The position numbers and the translations under genes were made by a program. From Nisaea acidiphila (GTDB taxonomy: Bacteria > Pseudomonadota > Alphaproteobacteria > Thalassobaculales > Thalassobaculaceae): a stretch of 64,000 nt of DNA. Where the stretch lies: assembly GCF_024662015.1 (NCBI RefSeq), contig NZ_CP102480.1:1088501-1152500 (forward strand), read 5' to 3'. The notes under the pieces are model-generated. The model made no database searches. It had not been told where the DNA came from and was given only the letters and a program-made list of their open reading frames with translations. The number at the start of each line of letters is the position of its first letter. The first letter of the stretch is position 1. Below, one piece after another: positions 34,187 through 42,942 of this stretch.

Positions 34187-36159
34187 TGCGCCCCGCCGCG
34201 ATCGCGCTGGCCCTGCTTCTCGGCAGCGTCGTGCTGCATGTGGCGGCCGGCTATCCCACGGGACTGACGCTGCGCGAGCTGATCGACGGCACCGGCCTCC
34301 AAAGCCTTCTGTTCTGGAGCTCGGAACTGCCTCGCGTCGCGATGGCGCTGCTGGTGGGCGCCGGCCTCGGCCTCGCCGGCAGCACCATGCAGGAAATAAC
34401 CCGAAACCCGCTAGCCTCGCCTTCGACGCTGGGCACCATCGTCGGCGCCTGGCTGGCGCTGATGGTCGCGACCGTCTTCTGGCCGGAATTCGCAGGCCGC
34501 TACGGTGTCTGGATCTGCCTCTTCGGAGGACTCTCTGTCACCGCAGTCGTGCTCACCGTATCCGGGCTCTCGCGCATGGACGGGATCGTTGTGATCGTCG
34601 TCGGAATGGCGACCAACCTCTTCCTCGGGGGTGTCGTTCTGGTGCTCGCACTGCTGAACGGCGAAACCGTGCAGGCCGTTTTCGTTTGGGTCGCGGGGGA
34701 TCTCACACAGACCGGCTGGGCCGACGCTCAATGGCTCGCGCCACAGATCGCCGTTGGCGCCGCCCTCATCCTCGCCCTTGCCCGTCCGCTGACCATCCTG
34801 CGGCTTGGCCAGGATGCAGCCAGAGCCCGCGGATTGGCGGTCCTGCCGCTGGTGATCGTGCTGCTCTCGCTCTCCGTCTGGCTGACCGCGGCCTCCATCG
34901 CGGTGGTCGGCGCCATCGGCTTCATCGGCCTGATCGCACCGAACGCGGTCCGCCTGCTGGGCGTCCGCTCGGTCGTTCCCGGCCTGCTGCTCGGCGCTCT
35001 TCTCGGAGCAGCGAGCCTCACCCTCACCGACGCCATTCCCGTCGCGCTCACCGACTGGTCCCGCACGCTCATCCCAAGCGGGTCGGCTGCGGCCCTAATC
35101 GGCGCCCCGGTACTGGTCCTGGTCGCGATGAAACAAATGCGGCCGGATGCCTCAAGCGGCTTCCAGATGGTCTGGGGACTTGAAAAGCTTCCTCCATTCG
35201 CGCAGCCGGCTCTCAGTATCGCCGCCATCGCGGCAACCGCGCTCGCCATCGGTTTCGGAGCCTCACCCGACGGTGCGGTCTGGATTGGCGATCAGGCGGA
35301 ACGCCTCCGTCCGATGCTGATCTCTCTGCGCTGGCCGAGCGTCATAGCGGCAGCGGGTGCCGGAGCCGCACTCGCGACCGTCGGGGTGATCCTGCAACGT
35401 CTTCTGCGCAACCCGCTCGCCAGTCCGGACGTTCTCGGCGTCACCGCCGGCGCCACCTTCACCGCTGTTGCCGGCGTGGTCTTTCTTGGCTTGCCGGCCG
35501 CCGAAACCGCGATCCCCAGCGCCGCTTTCGGCGCCTTTGCCGTTCTGATCCTGCTTTCCCTGCTCTGGCGCCGCAGCGAGACGCCGCCTGCCATGCTGAT
35601 CCTGGCCGGTATCGCGCTGGCGGCCCTGCTCGACGCACTGATCCAGTTCGCGATGGCGCGCGCCGGCTCGGAAGCGAATGAGCTCCTGGTCTGGCGCACC
35701 GGCGCAACCTCCCTCGCGACGCCGACCGGGGCAGTGACACTATTCGTCACCGCAGCTGTCATCCTCGCGCTCGCCCTGTCGTTCCGTCGCTGGCTGACCC
35801 TGCTGACCTTCGGCGAGGGCATGGCCTCGGCACGAGGGCTCGGCGTGATCCGCGCGCGTCGCACCTTGCTGGTGCTCGTCGCCGCCGGCGCCGGCAGCGT
35901 CGTCGCCTGGGTCGGACCGATTTCCTTCATCGGCCTGCTGGCGCCGCACGCGGCCACTATGCTGGGCGCCCGGCAGGTGGGTCAGCAACTCGTCGTCGCC
36001 ACCGCGCTCGGCACGATCCTGCTTGTCGCGGCGGAAGTCACCGGCCGCTTCGTCGCCTATCCGAACCAGCTTCCGACCGGCGCCGTCGCATCGCTGATCG
36101 GCGGCGCCTATCTCTTCGGACTGCTGCTGCTCTCGCTTTTCCGGCGCAAAAGCATCTGA
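34186..36159 (+). CDS. iron-siderophore ABC permease, two FecCD domains fused (FhuB-like)
   Basis: 657-residue membrane protein with two tandem FecCD permease halves. Half one holds GAGLGLAGSTMQEITRNPLASPSTLG and AIGFIGLIAPNAVRLLG; half two holds GAGAALATVGVILQRLLRNPLASPDVLG and GPISFIGLLAPHAATMLG, both with the ATPase-coupling GxxxFIGLxAPH loop. About 20 helices are expected. This is the FhuB arrangement, in which one chain replaces a permease pair. It completes a full importer with the three upstream genes. Confidence 0.95.
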   Translation: MRPAAIALALLLGSVVLHVAAGYPTGLTLRELIDGTGLQSLLFWSSELPRVAMALLVGAGLGLAGSTMQEITRNPLASPSTLGTIVGAWLALMVATVFWPEFAGRYGVWICLFGGLSVTAVVLTVSGLSRMDGIVVIVVGMATNLFLGGVVLVLALLNGETVQAVFVWVAGDLTQTGWADAQWLAPQIAVGAALILALARPLTILRLGQDAARARGLAVLPLVIVLLSLSVWLTAASIAVVGAIGFIGLIAPNAVRLLGVRSVVPGLLLGALLGAASLTLTDAIPVALTDWSRTLIPSGSAAALIGAPVLVLVAMKQMRPDASSGFQMVWGLEKLPPFAQPALSIAAIAATALAIGFGASPDGAVWIGDQAERLRPMLISLRWPSVIAAAGAGAALATVGVILQRLLRNPLASPDVLGVTAGATFTAVAGVVFLGLPAAETAIPSAAFGAFAVLILLSLLWRRSETPPAMLILAGIALAALLDALIQFAMARAGSEANELLVWRTGATSLATPTGAVTLFVTAAVILALALSFRRWLTLLTFGEGMASARGLGVIRARRTLLVLVAAGAGSVVAWVGPISFIGLLAPHAATMLGARQVGQQLVVATALGTILLVAAEVTGRFVAYPNQLPTGAVASLIGGAYLFGLLLLSLFRRKSI

Positions 36160-36177
36160 CGCCGGCCGGACCGCCGC

Positions 36178-37182
36178 TCAGTCCGCCGCCTCCGGCTGCG
36201 GGACGGGTGGCATCGATCCGATCTGGGCCTCGAAGGCACGCAGACGCTTGTAGACGGAGATCAATTCGACGATCGTGCCCCAACTCCGCACCAGGAACTG
36301 GAAAGACGATTCGACCCGCCCGAAGGCGCGGACGATCTGCTGCATGACGCCAAGCGTAATGCCGGCCGCGACGATGGTCGGCGCCAACGCGATATAGGGC
36401 ACCAGCACGCCGAACTGCAGGTAGCTCCATTTCGCGACATCGAAATACATGTAGTGGAAGAACAGGCGGAAATAGTTCCGGCGGACATTCAGGAACAGCT
36501 CGCGCACGGTCGGTGGATCGGCGCGCTCCTCGTGATCCTCGCCATAAACCAGTTCCTTGCGATAGGCCGCCTCGACCTTCTGGTTGTTGAACTCGAGCCC
36601 CGGCAGCTTGATCCCCACCGCCGCGAGAACCGCCGTTCCGAAGAGGGCAAAGATGATGGCGACATAGACCAGGGCATGATCGACCTCGCCGAAAAACGGG
36701 ACGACCTTGATCTGTTTCGAGAGCCCCCAGAGGATCGGCAGGAAAGCAATCAGGGTCATCAGGGAGTCAAGCAGATTGCTCCCGAGGGATTCCATGATCA
36801 CGGCAAAGCGTCTCGTGTCTTCCTGGACGCGCTGGCTCGCGCCCTCGATATGGCGCAGATGCTGCCAATGGCTCATGTAGAAATTGTTCATCGCCTGGCG
36901 CCACCGGAAAACCCAGTGCTTGGTGAAGAAGCTGAGCATGACGGCGACGAATATGTAGATCCCGGCGATCTGTCCGAAGGTCATCAGGAACCGGTAGAAC
37001 TCGCCGATGCTGATGCTGCCAGGCTCGCCCAACGCCTTTTGCACCGTGTCGTAAAAGCCGCCGAACCACTCGTTGATCTGGACGTCCAGCTGCACTTGAT
37101 ACCAGGTGCCGCCAAAGATGATCGCCATACCAACCCATGCCCAGACCGCCCATTCGCGGGTCAGGAAAAAGGATCGAAACAT
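36178..37182 (-). CDS. SbmA/BacA-family peptide transporter
   Basis: 334-residue inner-membrane protein with about seven hydrophobic segments. WAVWAWVGMAIIFGGTWYQVQLDVQINEWFGGFYDTVQKAL, HWVFRWRQAMNNFYMSHW and EGASQRVQEDTRRFA are characteristic of SbmA/BacA, proton-driven importers of antimicrobial peptides and, in BacA, proteins needed for host association and very-long-chain fatty acid modification. It lacks the extra N-terminal stretch of the 400-residue E. coli protein, and it has no nucleotide-binding domain. It is 98 bases downstream of, and parallel to, the PAS kinase gene, so the two may share a transcript. Confidence 0.92.
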   Translation of the reverse strand: MFRSFFLTREWAVWAWVGMAIIFGGTWYQVQLDVQINEWFGGFYDTVQKALGEPGSISIGEFYRFLMTFGQIAGIYIFVAVMLSFFTKHWVFRWRQAMNNFYMSHWQHLRHIEGASQRVQEDTRRFAVIMESLGSNLLDSLMTLIAFLPILWGLSKQIKVVPFFGEVDHALVYVAIIFALFGTAVLAAVGIKLPGLEFNNQKVEAAYRKELVYGEDHEERADPPTVRELFLNVRRNYFRLFFHYMYFDVAKWSYLQFGVLVPYIALAPTIVAAGITLGVMQQIVRAFGRVESSFQFLVRSWGTIVELISVYKRLRAFEAQIGSMPPVPQPEAAD

Positions 37183-37280
37183 CAGGTTATCCGTTCTCGG
37201 TTCCGTTCAATTGAGAGGATGTAAAGGCGGATGGAGCGCGGAACAACCGCAGCCATCATTTTGCCGAGATATTTTTGGGA

Positions 37281-39503
37281 TCAGCTGCTGCCGCCGAGGT
37301 CTTCTTCGAGCACCGCCTTAGGGCCTGCCAGTTCAAGCGGATCCTGCGGCAGCCCCTCACCGAGAGCAGCCTGCAGCCATACCGTCACCTTGGTCCCGAC
37401 GCCCAGCGTGCTCTCGATCTTGAGCTCGCCACCATGAGCTTCGACAAGAGATTTGACGATACTGAGACCGAGCCCTGTGCCCTCCCGGCTGTGATGAGGA
37501 TGACTGCTAGCCTGCGCGAACGGGTCGGTGATGGTCGGCAGTTTCTCGGGTGGAATCCCCTCACCGCTGTCCTCGACCGAGATTGCGATCATATCGCCTC
37601 GGTCCGGTTGCGCGACCAGCCGGATCCAGCCGCCTTCCGGCGTGAATTTCACCGAGTTGGACAGGAGGTTCAGAATGATTTGGTGCAACGAACGCTCGTC
37701 AGCATATGCCGTCAGTTGGGCCCCAGGGACCCCCACCTCGAGATTGATCGACTTGTCCGCGGCGATAGGCGAAACCTCGACCGTACAATCCTTCATCAGT
37801 TCCAGCAGGTCGATCTCTTCCTTGTTGAGCGTCCGCTTCCCGGCCTCGATCGCGGCAATGTCGAGAATATCGTTCACCAGCGCGAGCATGTGGGCGCCGC
37901 TGTCGTTAATCGCTTCGGCATATTCGCGGTAAGTGTCCTGCCCCAGCGATCCGAGCACCTCCTTGGAGAGCATTTCGCTGAAGCCGAGGATCGCGTTCAG
38001 CGGCGTCCGGAATTCGTGGCTCATCGTGGCGAGGAACTCGGACTTCGCCCGGTTCGCACGTTCGGCATCGAGGCGCGCGCGGTCACGGGAGATTTCCGCC
38101 TCGCGCTGCTGGGTGACGTCGCTGCCCGTGCCGCGATAGCCGACGAATTCGCCGTCATTGTCGAATACCGGAATACCGTTGATGACCACCGCGACTTCAT
38201 GCCCGCCATCGCCGCGCAGGAGGTAGCGGAATCCGCTGAACGGCCGTCTGGCCTCGATATCGGCGATGTGCTTGCGCCACTTCTCAGATGTCAGATCCTC
38301 GATTGTCGCCTCGAAGCGGCTCTTGCCAAGGTTGCTCTCCGGTACTAGGCCGCTGTAATCGCGCGAACCGTGCGCGAAATAAGTGAAGCGCCCCTCCGTG
38401 TCCGTTTCCCAGAGCCAGTCGGAAGAGGCCTCGGCGAAATCGCGAAATCGCTTCTCGCTTTCGAACAGCTGCCGCTCTACGCGTTTGCGGTCGGTCAGAT
38501 CCTGCATGACGCCGACAACCCCCGGGCGATCGGTACCTTCGATTAGAAGAGGGACCTTTGAGACCACGAATTCCCGTTTCGCCCCTGCGGGACCCGCCAT
38601 CCGCAGATCGAGGATCTCCGGCCGCCCTCGCAGAACGAAATCCTTGTCGACGGCGAAAACCCTCGCTGCCGCCGGATCGCTCAACACGTCCCCTATTTCA
38701 TGCCCGACGATATTGTCGGCGGCTCGGTTGACCAACTCGGCGAAGGCCCTGTTCGCGCTGATGATCTTTCCAGCGAGGTCTTCCAGGACGATCGGGATCG
38801 AGATCGCATCGATGATACTCTGCTGGATCGCGAGCTGCTTGCGGAGCGCCTCGTCCGCGTGACTGCGCGCCGCGCCTTCGGCTTCGGCCCTCTCCATCAG
38901 GCGATGTTGCGCCACCAGGATCAGGCCGATCGCGACCGCGATCGCCAGGACCTCGGCGATGATGAAACCGTATGGCGCGAACCATTCGACCGGCCGCAGG
39001 AACGGGTAATCGAACCGGTGCAAGCCCCAGAGCGCGAAAGCGACGGCCACAACCTTGTGCCAGAAACCCGCGGCACCGTGCGGAGCCACCCGCCAAAGCA
39101 GGACGCCGGCGAACAGCAGCACGCTGCCGGCAAGCAAATAGACCGGCAGCGTCCGCGCAACAAAGCCAAGGTCGACGATTGCAGCAAACAACACCCAGAA
39201 GGCAACCAGACAGGTTCCAACGACGACAACCGGCGGCCTTATATTCAGGCCGGCGAAAACCCAGGCGCCAGCCAGCATCAGCATGGCGGCCGCAGCCTGG
39301 AGGATATCCCCCAGAACCGCATTCAGAGGCGACCGCACGAATATCATGCAGGCATAGGTTACAATCTGGATCCAGAATCCGGCGGCCCAGTACCCGATAC
39401 CAGGCGCGGCATTCGAAACAATCCGGAGATAGGTTAGGACGGCGGCGAGCAGAAACGTCCCGAGCATCGCACCGAGCACCGCTGTCTGCAGGGAGATCGC
39501 CAT
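37281..39503 (-). CDS. PAS-domain membrane histidine kinase, orphan
   Basis: 740-residue sensor kinase with seven hydrophobic segments (about 5-205), two PAS domains (about 228-345 and 350-470, the second with a PAC-like tail GYRGTGSDVTQQREAE), HisKA box FLATMSHEFRTPLNAILGF (His496) and HATPase motifs LLSNSVKFTPEGG, VEDSGEGIPPE and GTGLGLSIVKSLVEAHGG. There is no receiver domain and no response regulator nearby. ATG 39503 has GGCGGA nine bases upstream and is preferred over a TTG three codons earlier. Possible co-transcription with the SbmA-like gene suggests envelope stress or peptide sensing, which is speculative. Confidence 0.9.
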   Translation of the reverse strand: MAISLQTAVLGAMLGTFLLAAVLTYLRIVSNAAPGIGYWAAGFWIQIVTYACMIFVRSPLNAVLGDILQAAAAMLMLAGAWVFAGLNIRPPVVVVGTCLVAFWVLFAAIVDLGFVARTLPVYLLAGSVLLFAGVLLWRVAPHGAAGFWHKVVAVAFALWGLHRFDYPFLRPVEWFAPYGFIIAEVLAIAVAIGLILVAQHRLMERAEAEGAARSHADEALRKQLAIQQSIIDAISIPIVLEDLAGKIISANRAFAELVNRAADNIVGHEIGDVLSDPAAARVFAVDKDFVLRGRPEILDLRMAGPAGAKREFVVSKVPLLIEGTDRPGVVGVMQDLTDRKRVERQLFESEKRFRDFAEASSDWLWETDTEGRFTYFAHGSRDYSGLVPESNLGKSRFEATIEDLTSEKWRKHIADIEARRPFSGFRYLLRGDGGHEVAVVINGIPVFDNDGEFVGYRGTGSDVTQQREAEISRDRARLDAERANRAKSEFLATMSHEFRTPLNAILGFSEMLSKEVLGSLGQDTYREYAEAINDSGAHMLALVNDILDIAAIEAGKRTLNKEEIDLLELMKDCTVEVSPIAADKSINLEVGVPGAQLTAYADERSLHQIILNLLSNSVKFTPEGGWIRLVAQPDRGDMIAISVEDSGEGIPPEKLPTITDPFAQASSHPHHSREGTGLGLSIVKSLVEAHGGELKIESTLGVGTKVTVWLQAALGEGLPQDPLELAGPKAVLEEDLGGSS

Positions 39504-39689
39504 GTCAGTCAATCCGCCGGTCGTGAACGGTTCTTGAATTTCTATCGAACCGACAATTTCTTGAAAACTAAGTCAGTTATCGGGATTTGTCATCCTTACC
39601 GACGCCGTTCTCGTGGACATATCATCGCAGCTTGAGACAAGGGCAGCCTACTTGGTAGGTTTCGGGAACCCTTTTCAGTGGAGGCCCTG

Positions 39690-40151
39690 TTGGACATCCG
39701 GATCGACGATTTGAGCGGCACCGAAATCGCGGCGCTGCTGAGCGCGCATATGGATCACGGAAACGCGCATTCGCCGCCGGAAAGCGTGCATGCGCTCGAT
39801 ATCGACGGTCTGCGCGCGCCGGACATCACCTTCTGGAGTGTCTGGGAAGATGGGGAGTTGCTCGGCTGCGGTGCGATCCGGGAACTGAGTCCAGAGCATG
39901 GCGAACTCAAGTCCATGCATACGGCGGCCCGCCATCGTGGCAAGGGAGTCGGCCGCGCGATGGTCGAGCATATCCTGAAAGAGGCCCGCGCCCGCGGCTA
40001 CCGTCGAATCAGCCTCGAGACCGGCTCCATGGAGGCCTTCGCTCCGGCGCGCGCACTTTATGCCCGTTTCGGCTTTACCGAATGCCCACCTTTCGGCAGT
40101 TACAGCCTCGACCCCTACAGCACCTTCATGACCTGCGAGCTGGCGGCCTGA
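39690..40151 (+). CDS. GNAT-family N-acetyltransferase
   Basis: 153-residue acetyltransferase. HRGKGVGRAMVEHIL is the acetyl-CoA pyrophosphate loop (R/Q-x2-G-x-G), and SLETGSMEAFAPARALYARFGFTECPPFGSY is the C-terminal half of the fold. It resembles the YafP/PhnO-like small enzymes with the closing DPYSTFM. The TTG at 39690 has GGAGG five bases upstream (39680-39684) and is the better start; a GTG at 39678 lacks a ribosome binding site. Divergent from the PAS kinase, convergent with the hydratase. Substrate unknown. Confidence 0.85.
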   Translation: MDIRIDDLSGTEIAALLSAHMDHGNAHSPPESVHALDIDGLRAPDITFWSVWEDGELLGCGAIRELSPEHGELKSMHTAARHRGKGVGRAMVEHILKEARARGYRRISLETGSMEAFAPARALYARFGFTECPPFGSYSLDPYSTFMTCELAA

Positions 40152-40160
40152 GAGCGGCCC

Positions 40161-40949
40161 TCAGCGTCCTTGCCAGTCCGGTTTGCGCTTCTCGAGGAAG
40201 GCCGACATGCCTTCGCGGAAATCGGCGCTGGTATAGGCGCTGACAATCAGATCGTGATCGTCCGGCACTGCGCCGGCGCTCTTCAGACGCCGGAGCGCCT
40301 CCTTTGTCACCCGCATGGTGATCGGCGCGTGGCCCTTCATCGTTTCGGCGAGAGCCGACGCGCGCTCCGTCACCGCGTCCTTATCCGCGAGGACTTCCGA
40401 GACAAGGCCGATCGCCTTCGCCTCCTCTCCGCCGATCAGGCGCGCCGTCAGCAACATCTCGGAAACGCGAGCCGGGCCGACAAGCCAGGACAGCCGCCGC
40501 AGGTTCTCGTTCGAGAGGCAATTGCCGAGCGTCCGGGCGATCGGGAAACCGTATTTGAGATCGGCGGCAGCGATCCGGATGTCGCAGGCGGCAGCGATCG
40601 CCGCGCCGCCGCCGGTGCAGGCGCCGTGGATCGCGGCAATCGTCGGCACTTCGCAGCGCTCGATATCGTTCATCATCTTGTTGCCGTTCGCCTCGTAGGC
40701 GAGCGCGTCATCGGCGCCGGAGAAATCCTTGAACTGGCCGATATCGGTCCCTGCGGCGAAGGCCTTGTCTCCGGCTCCCGACATCACAATGGCAGCGACC
40801 TCGCCGCCTGCCCTCGCCTCCCGGCAGATTTTCGCCACGCCCGCATACATCGCGAAGGTGAACGCGTTGCGGGCCTGCGGCCGGTTGAAGGTGATCCAGC
40901 CAATGCCGTCCTTCACCTCATAAAGAAGTTCATCCGTTGCGCCCGTCAT
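40161..40949 (-). CDS. enoyl-CoA hydratase/isomerase family protein
   Basis: 262-residue crotonase-fold protein. The first oxyanion-hole strand is AFAAGTDIGQF, the second IHGACTGGGAAIAAACDIRIAA, and the C-terminal helix FREGMSAFLEKRKPDWQGR is typical. Within the family, the position of the first catalytic glutamate has T/G rather than E (CTGGGA), so it may be an isomerase, a hydrolase or an enzyme with altered chemistry rather than a standard hydratase. GGGAGG lies just ahead of ATG 40949. It is divergent from the regulator of the molybdate genes and seems unrelated to it. Confidence 0.88.
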   Translation of the reverse strand: MTGATDELLYEVKDGIGWITFNRPQARNAFTFAMYAGVAKICREARAGGEVAAIVMSGAGDKAFAAGTDIGQFKDFSGADDALAYEANGNKMMNDIERCEVPTIAAIHGACTGGGAAIAAACDIRIAAADLKYGFPIARTLGNCLSNENLRRLSWLVGPARVSEMLLTARLIGGEEAKAIGLVSEVLADKDAVTERASALAETMKGHAPITMRVTKEALRRLKSAGAVPDDHDLIVSAYTSADFREGMSAFLEKRKPDWQGR

Positions 40950-41024
40950 CACGCCTCCCGCTGACCGTTCCGGTCTTTAGATTTTGCCGATGTGCCACGA
41001 AGAACTCCGTGGCAAAGTCGCCCC

Positions 41025-41399
41025 ATGAAAGCAGGAAACAAAACCCTCGGTCCACGCCTGCGCGTCGTTCTCGACACGAATATCGCCATCGGCCCCGGGC
41101 AAGCGGACCTTCTCGAAGCGATCGGCGAGACCGGCTCGATCAGTCAGGCCGGGCGCAGCATGGGAATGAGCTACCGGCGGGCATGGCTCTTGGTGCAGAA
41201 GATGAACGGGCATTTCTCCGGGCCACTCGTGCAGACCGCGAAGGGGGGCAATAGCGGCGGCGGCGCGCAGCTTACGCCCCTCGGACGGGAGGTCGTGGCC
41301 TGTTACCGGCAAATGGAGGCACGCGCCTCCGATATCCTCAGGCCGGAAATCGAGCGACTGCGCGACCTGCTGGCGAACGACCTGCCGCAGGACGGCTAG
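41025..41399 (+). CDS. short ModE-type transcriptional regulator
   Basis: 124-residue protein made of the ModE N-terminal winged helix-turn-helix only: LLEAIGETGSISQAGRSMGMSYRRAWLLVQKMN, followed by a wing with GGNSGGGAQLTPLGREVV, the usual LysR-like ModE signature. The two molybdate-binding Mop domains of E. coli ModE are missing, as in many alphaproteobacterial homologues. How it senses molybdate is then unclear. ATG 41025 is chosen because a longer frame gives an unrelated leader. Placed directly ahead of modA, with a ModE-like operator between. Confidence 0.88.
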   Translation: MKAGNKTLGPRLRVVLDTNIAIGPGQADLLEAIGETGSISQAGRSMGMSYRRAWLLVQKMNGHFSGPLVQTAKGGNSGGGAQLTPLGREVVACYRQMEARASDILRPEIERLRDLLANDLPQDG

Positions 41400-41409
41400 A
41401 GTGCCTTGC

Positions 41410-41443
41410 TTGACGCTTCCGATATATCCAGGTGTATATATCG
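41410..41443 (+). promoter_or_regulatory. modA promoter with ModE-like operator
   Basis: CGATATAT (41420-41427) and ATATATCG (41436-41443) form a perfect 8-bp inverted repeat with eight bases between, matching the TATAT-spacer-TATAT plan of ModE boxes. TTGACG (41410-41415) and TATATA (41435-41440) are -35 and -10 candidates with 19-base spacing. The operator covers the spacer and -10, so bound regulator should block modABC transcription when molybdate is plentiful. Confidence 0.82.
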
Positions 41444-41478
41444 ATCGTCTCCAGCGCCCGAACGAGTCCCGGCCGATC

Positions 41479-42261
41479 ATGACCGCCCCCTTCCGCCTTT
41501 ATACTCTCGCTCTGCTCCTTGCCTTCTTTCTGGTGGGGCCGGCTCGCGGTACGAACGCGGCCGAAGCAAATATCGCGGTCGCCGCGAATTTCACCTCGGC
41601 AGCGGAGGATCTCGCCGCCGCATTCGAACAAAAGACCGGTCACCGCGTAATCCTCTCAACCGGCTCGACCGGTCAGCTCTATGCCCAGATCACCCAGGGC
41701 GCCCCTTTCGACGCCCTGCTCGCCGCCGATACGGCGCGTCCGGAGCGACTTCATGCGGTCGGCATGGCCGGCGCGGCGCCTTTCACTTACGCGACCGGCC
41801 GGCTCGCCCTCTGGAGCCCGGATCCAGCGCTGATCCCCGGTGACGGTCAGACCTTCCTCGCCGCCGGGGTCGCGGGCCGCCTCGCCATCGCCAACCCGAA
41901 GCTCGCACCATACGGGCTCGCAGCGAAAGAAACTCTCACCGCGATGGGGCTGTGGGAGCGATACAATGCCAGCCTCGCCATGGGGCAGAACATCGCCCAG
42001 ACCTTCCAGATGACCGCGTCCGGCGCCGCGCCGGCCGGATTCGTAGCGCTCTCCCAGATCCTCGCGGCGCCTGCGGAGCTTCGCGGGAGTCACTGGCCGG
42101 TTCCTGCAGCGATGCACGCACCGATCCACCAGAGCGCTGTTCTCCTGAAGAGAGGCTCAGGAAACGACGCCGCCGAGGCTTTCCTTGCCTATCTGACAGC
42201 GCCGGACGGCTGCGGCACGATCCGTGCCGCCGGCTACACGCCCAGCGGCAGCTGCCGATGA
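41479..42261 (+). CDS. modA: molybdate ABC transporter substrate-binding protein
   Basis: 260-residue periplasmic molybdate-binding protein. The signal peptide ends near NAAEA. The mature N-terminus IAVAANFTSAAEDLAAAFEQKTGHRVILSTGSTGQLYAQI holds the oxyanion-binding serines, and IANPKLAPYGLAAKETL with MGQNIAQTFQMTASGAAPAGFVALSQI is the second lobe. ATG 41479 lies after the operator; earlier in-frame starts would run through it. Stop overlaps the start of modB. Confidence 0.95.
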   Translation: MTAPFRLYTLALLLAFFLVGPARGTNAAEANIAVAANFTSAAEDLAAAFEQKTGHRVILSTGSTGQLYAQITQGAPFDALLAADTARPERLHAVGMAGAAPFTYATGRLALWSPDPALIPGDGQTFLAAGVAGRLAIANPKLAPYGLAAKETLTAMGLWERYNASLAMGQNIAQTFQMTASGAAPAGFVALSQILAAPAELRGSHWPVPAAMHAPIHQSAVLLKRGSGNDAAEAFLAYLTAPDGCGTIRAAGYTPSGSCR

Positions 42262-42935
42262 GCGACGGCGATCTCTCCGCCATCCTGCTGACCCTGCAAC
42301 TCGCGGGCGCGACCGCGATCATCCTCGTGCTGCTCTCGACACCGCTCGCCTGGTGGCTGGCCCATACCGGCTCGCGCCTGCGCTGGGTCGTCGAACCGGT
42401 CGTCGCGCTGCCGCTCGTGCTGCCGCCGACGGTGCTGGGATTCTATCTGCTGATCCTGCTCGGCCCGGCAGGCGCGCTCGGCGGCGCCTGGGTCGCGCTC
42501 ACAGGCGACAGCCTCGCCTTTTCCTTTTCCGGGCTGCTGATTGCCTCGCTCGTCTACTCGCTGCCATTCGCCGTGCAGCCGCTACAGACCGCGTTCCAGG
42601 CGGTCGGCACCAAGCACATGGAAGCGGCGGCAACGCTCGGTGCCTCGCCGCTCGACGCATTTCTGACGGTCGCCTCTCCCATCGCGCTGCGCGGCTACCT
42701 GACGGCCTTCGTGCTTACCTTCGCGCACACGGTCGGGGAGTTCGGGGTGGTGCTGATGGTCGGCGGCAATATCCCCGAGCGCACCCGCGTGATCTCCATC
42801 GCCATTTTCGAGCATGTGGAAACGCTCTCCTACGGCGAGGCGCATCGGCTCTCGCTCGGCTTGCTCGTCTTCTCCTTCCTGGTGCTGATGGCGGTCACGA
42901 TCCTGCATCGGCGCGCGCCGGTCAGAGCCGGGTGA
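42258..42935 (+). CDS. modB: molybdate ABC transporter permease
   Basis: 225-residue membrane protein with five to six helices. LPLVLPPTVLGFYLLILLG and the ATPase-coupling loop EAAATLGASPLDAFLTVASPIA are the family signature. The ATG overlaps the modA stop (ATGA), marking translational coupling. A longer in-frame reading upstream is only the out-of-phase shadow of modA. Confidence 0.95.
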   Translation: MSDGDLSAILLTLQLAGATAIILVLLSTPLAWWLAHTGSRLRWVVEPVVALPLVLPPTVLGFYLLILLGPAGALGGAWVALTGDSLAFSFSGLLIASLVYSLPFAVQPLQTAFQAVGTKHMEAAATLGASPLDAFLTVASPIALRGYLTAFVLTFAHTVGEFGVVLMVGGNIPERTRVISIAIFEHVETLSYGEAHRLSLGLLVFSFLVLMAVTILHRRAPVRAG

Positions 42936-42942
42936 GGCGCCG

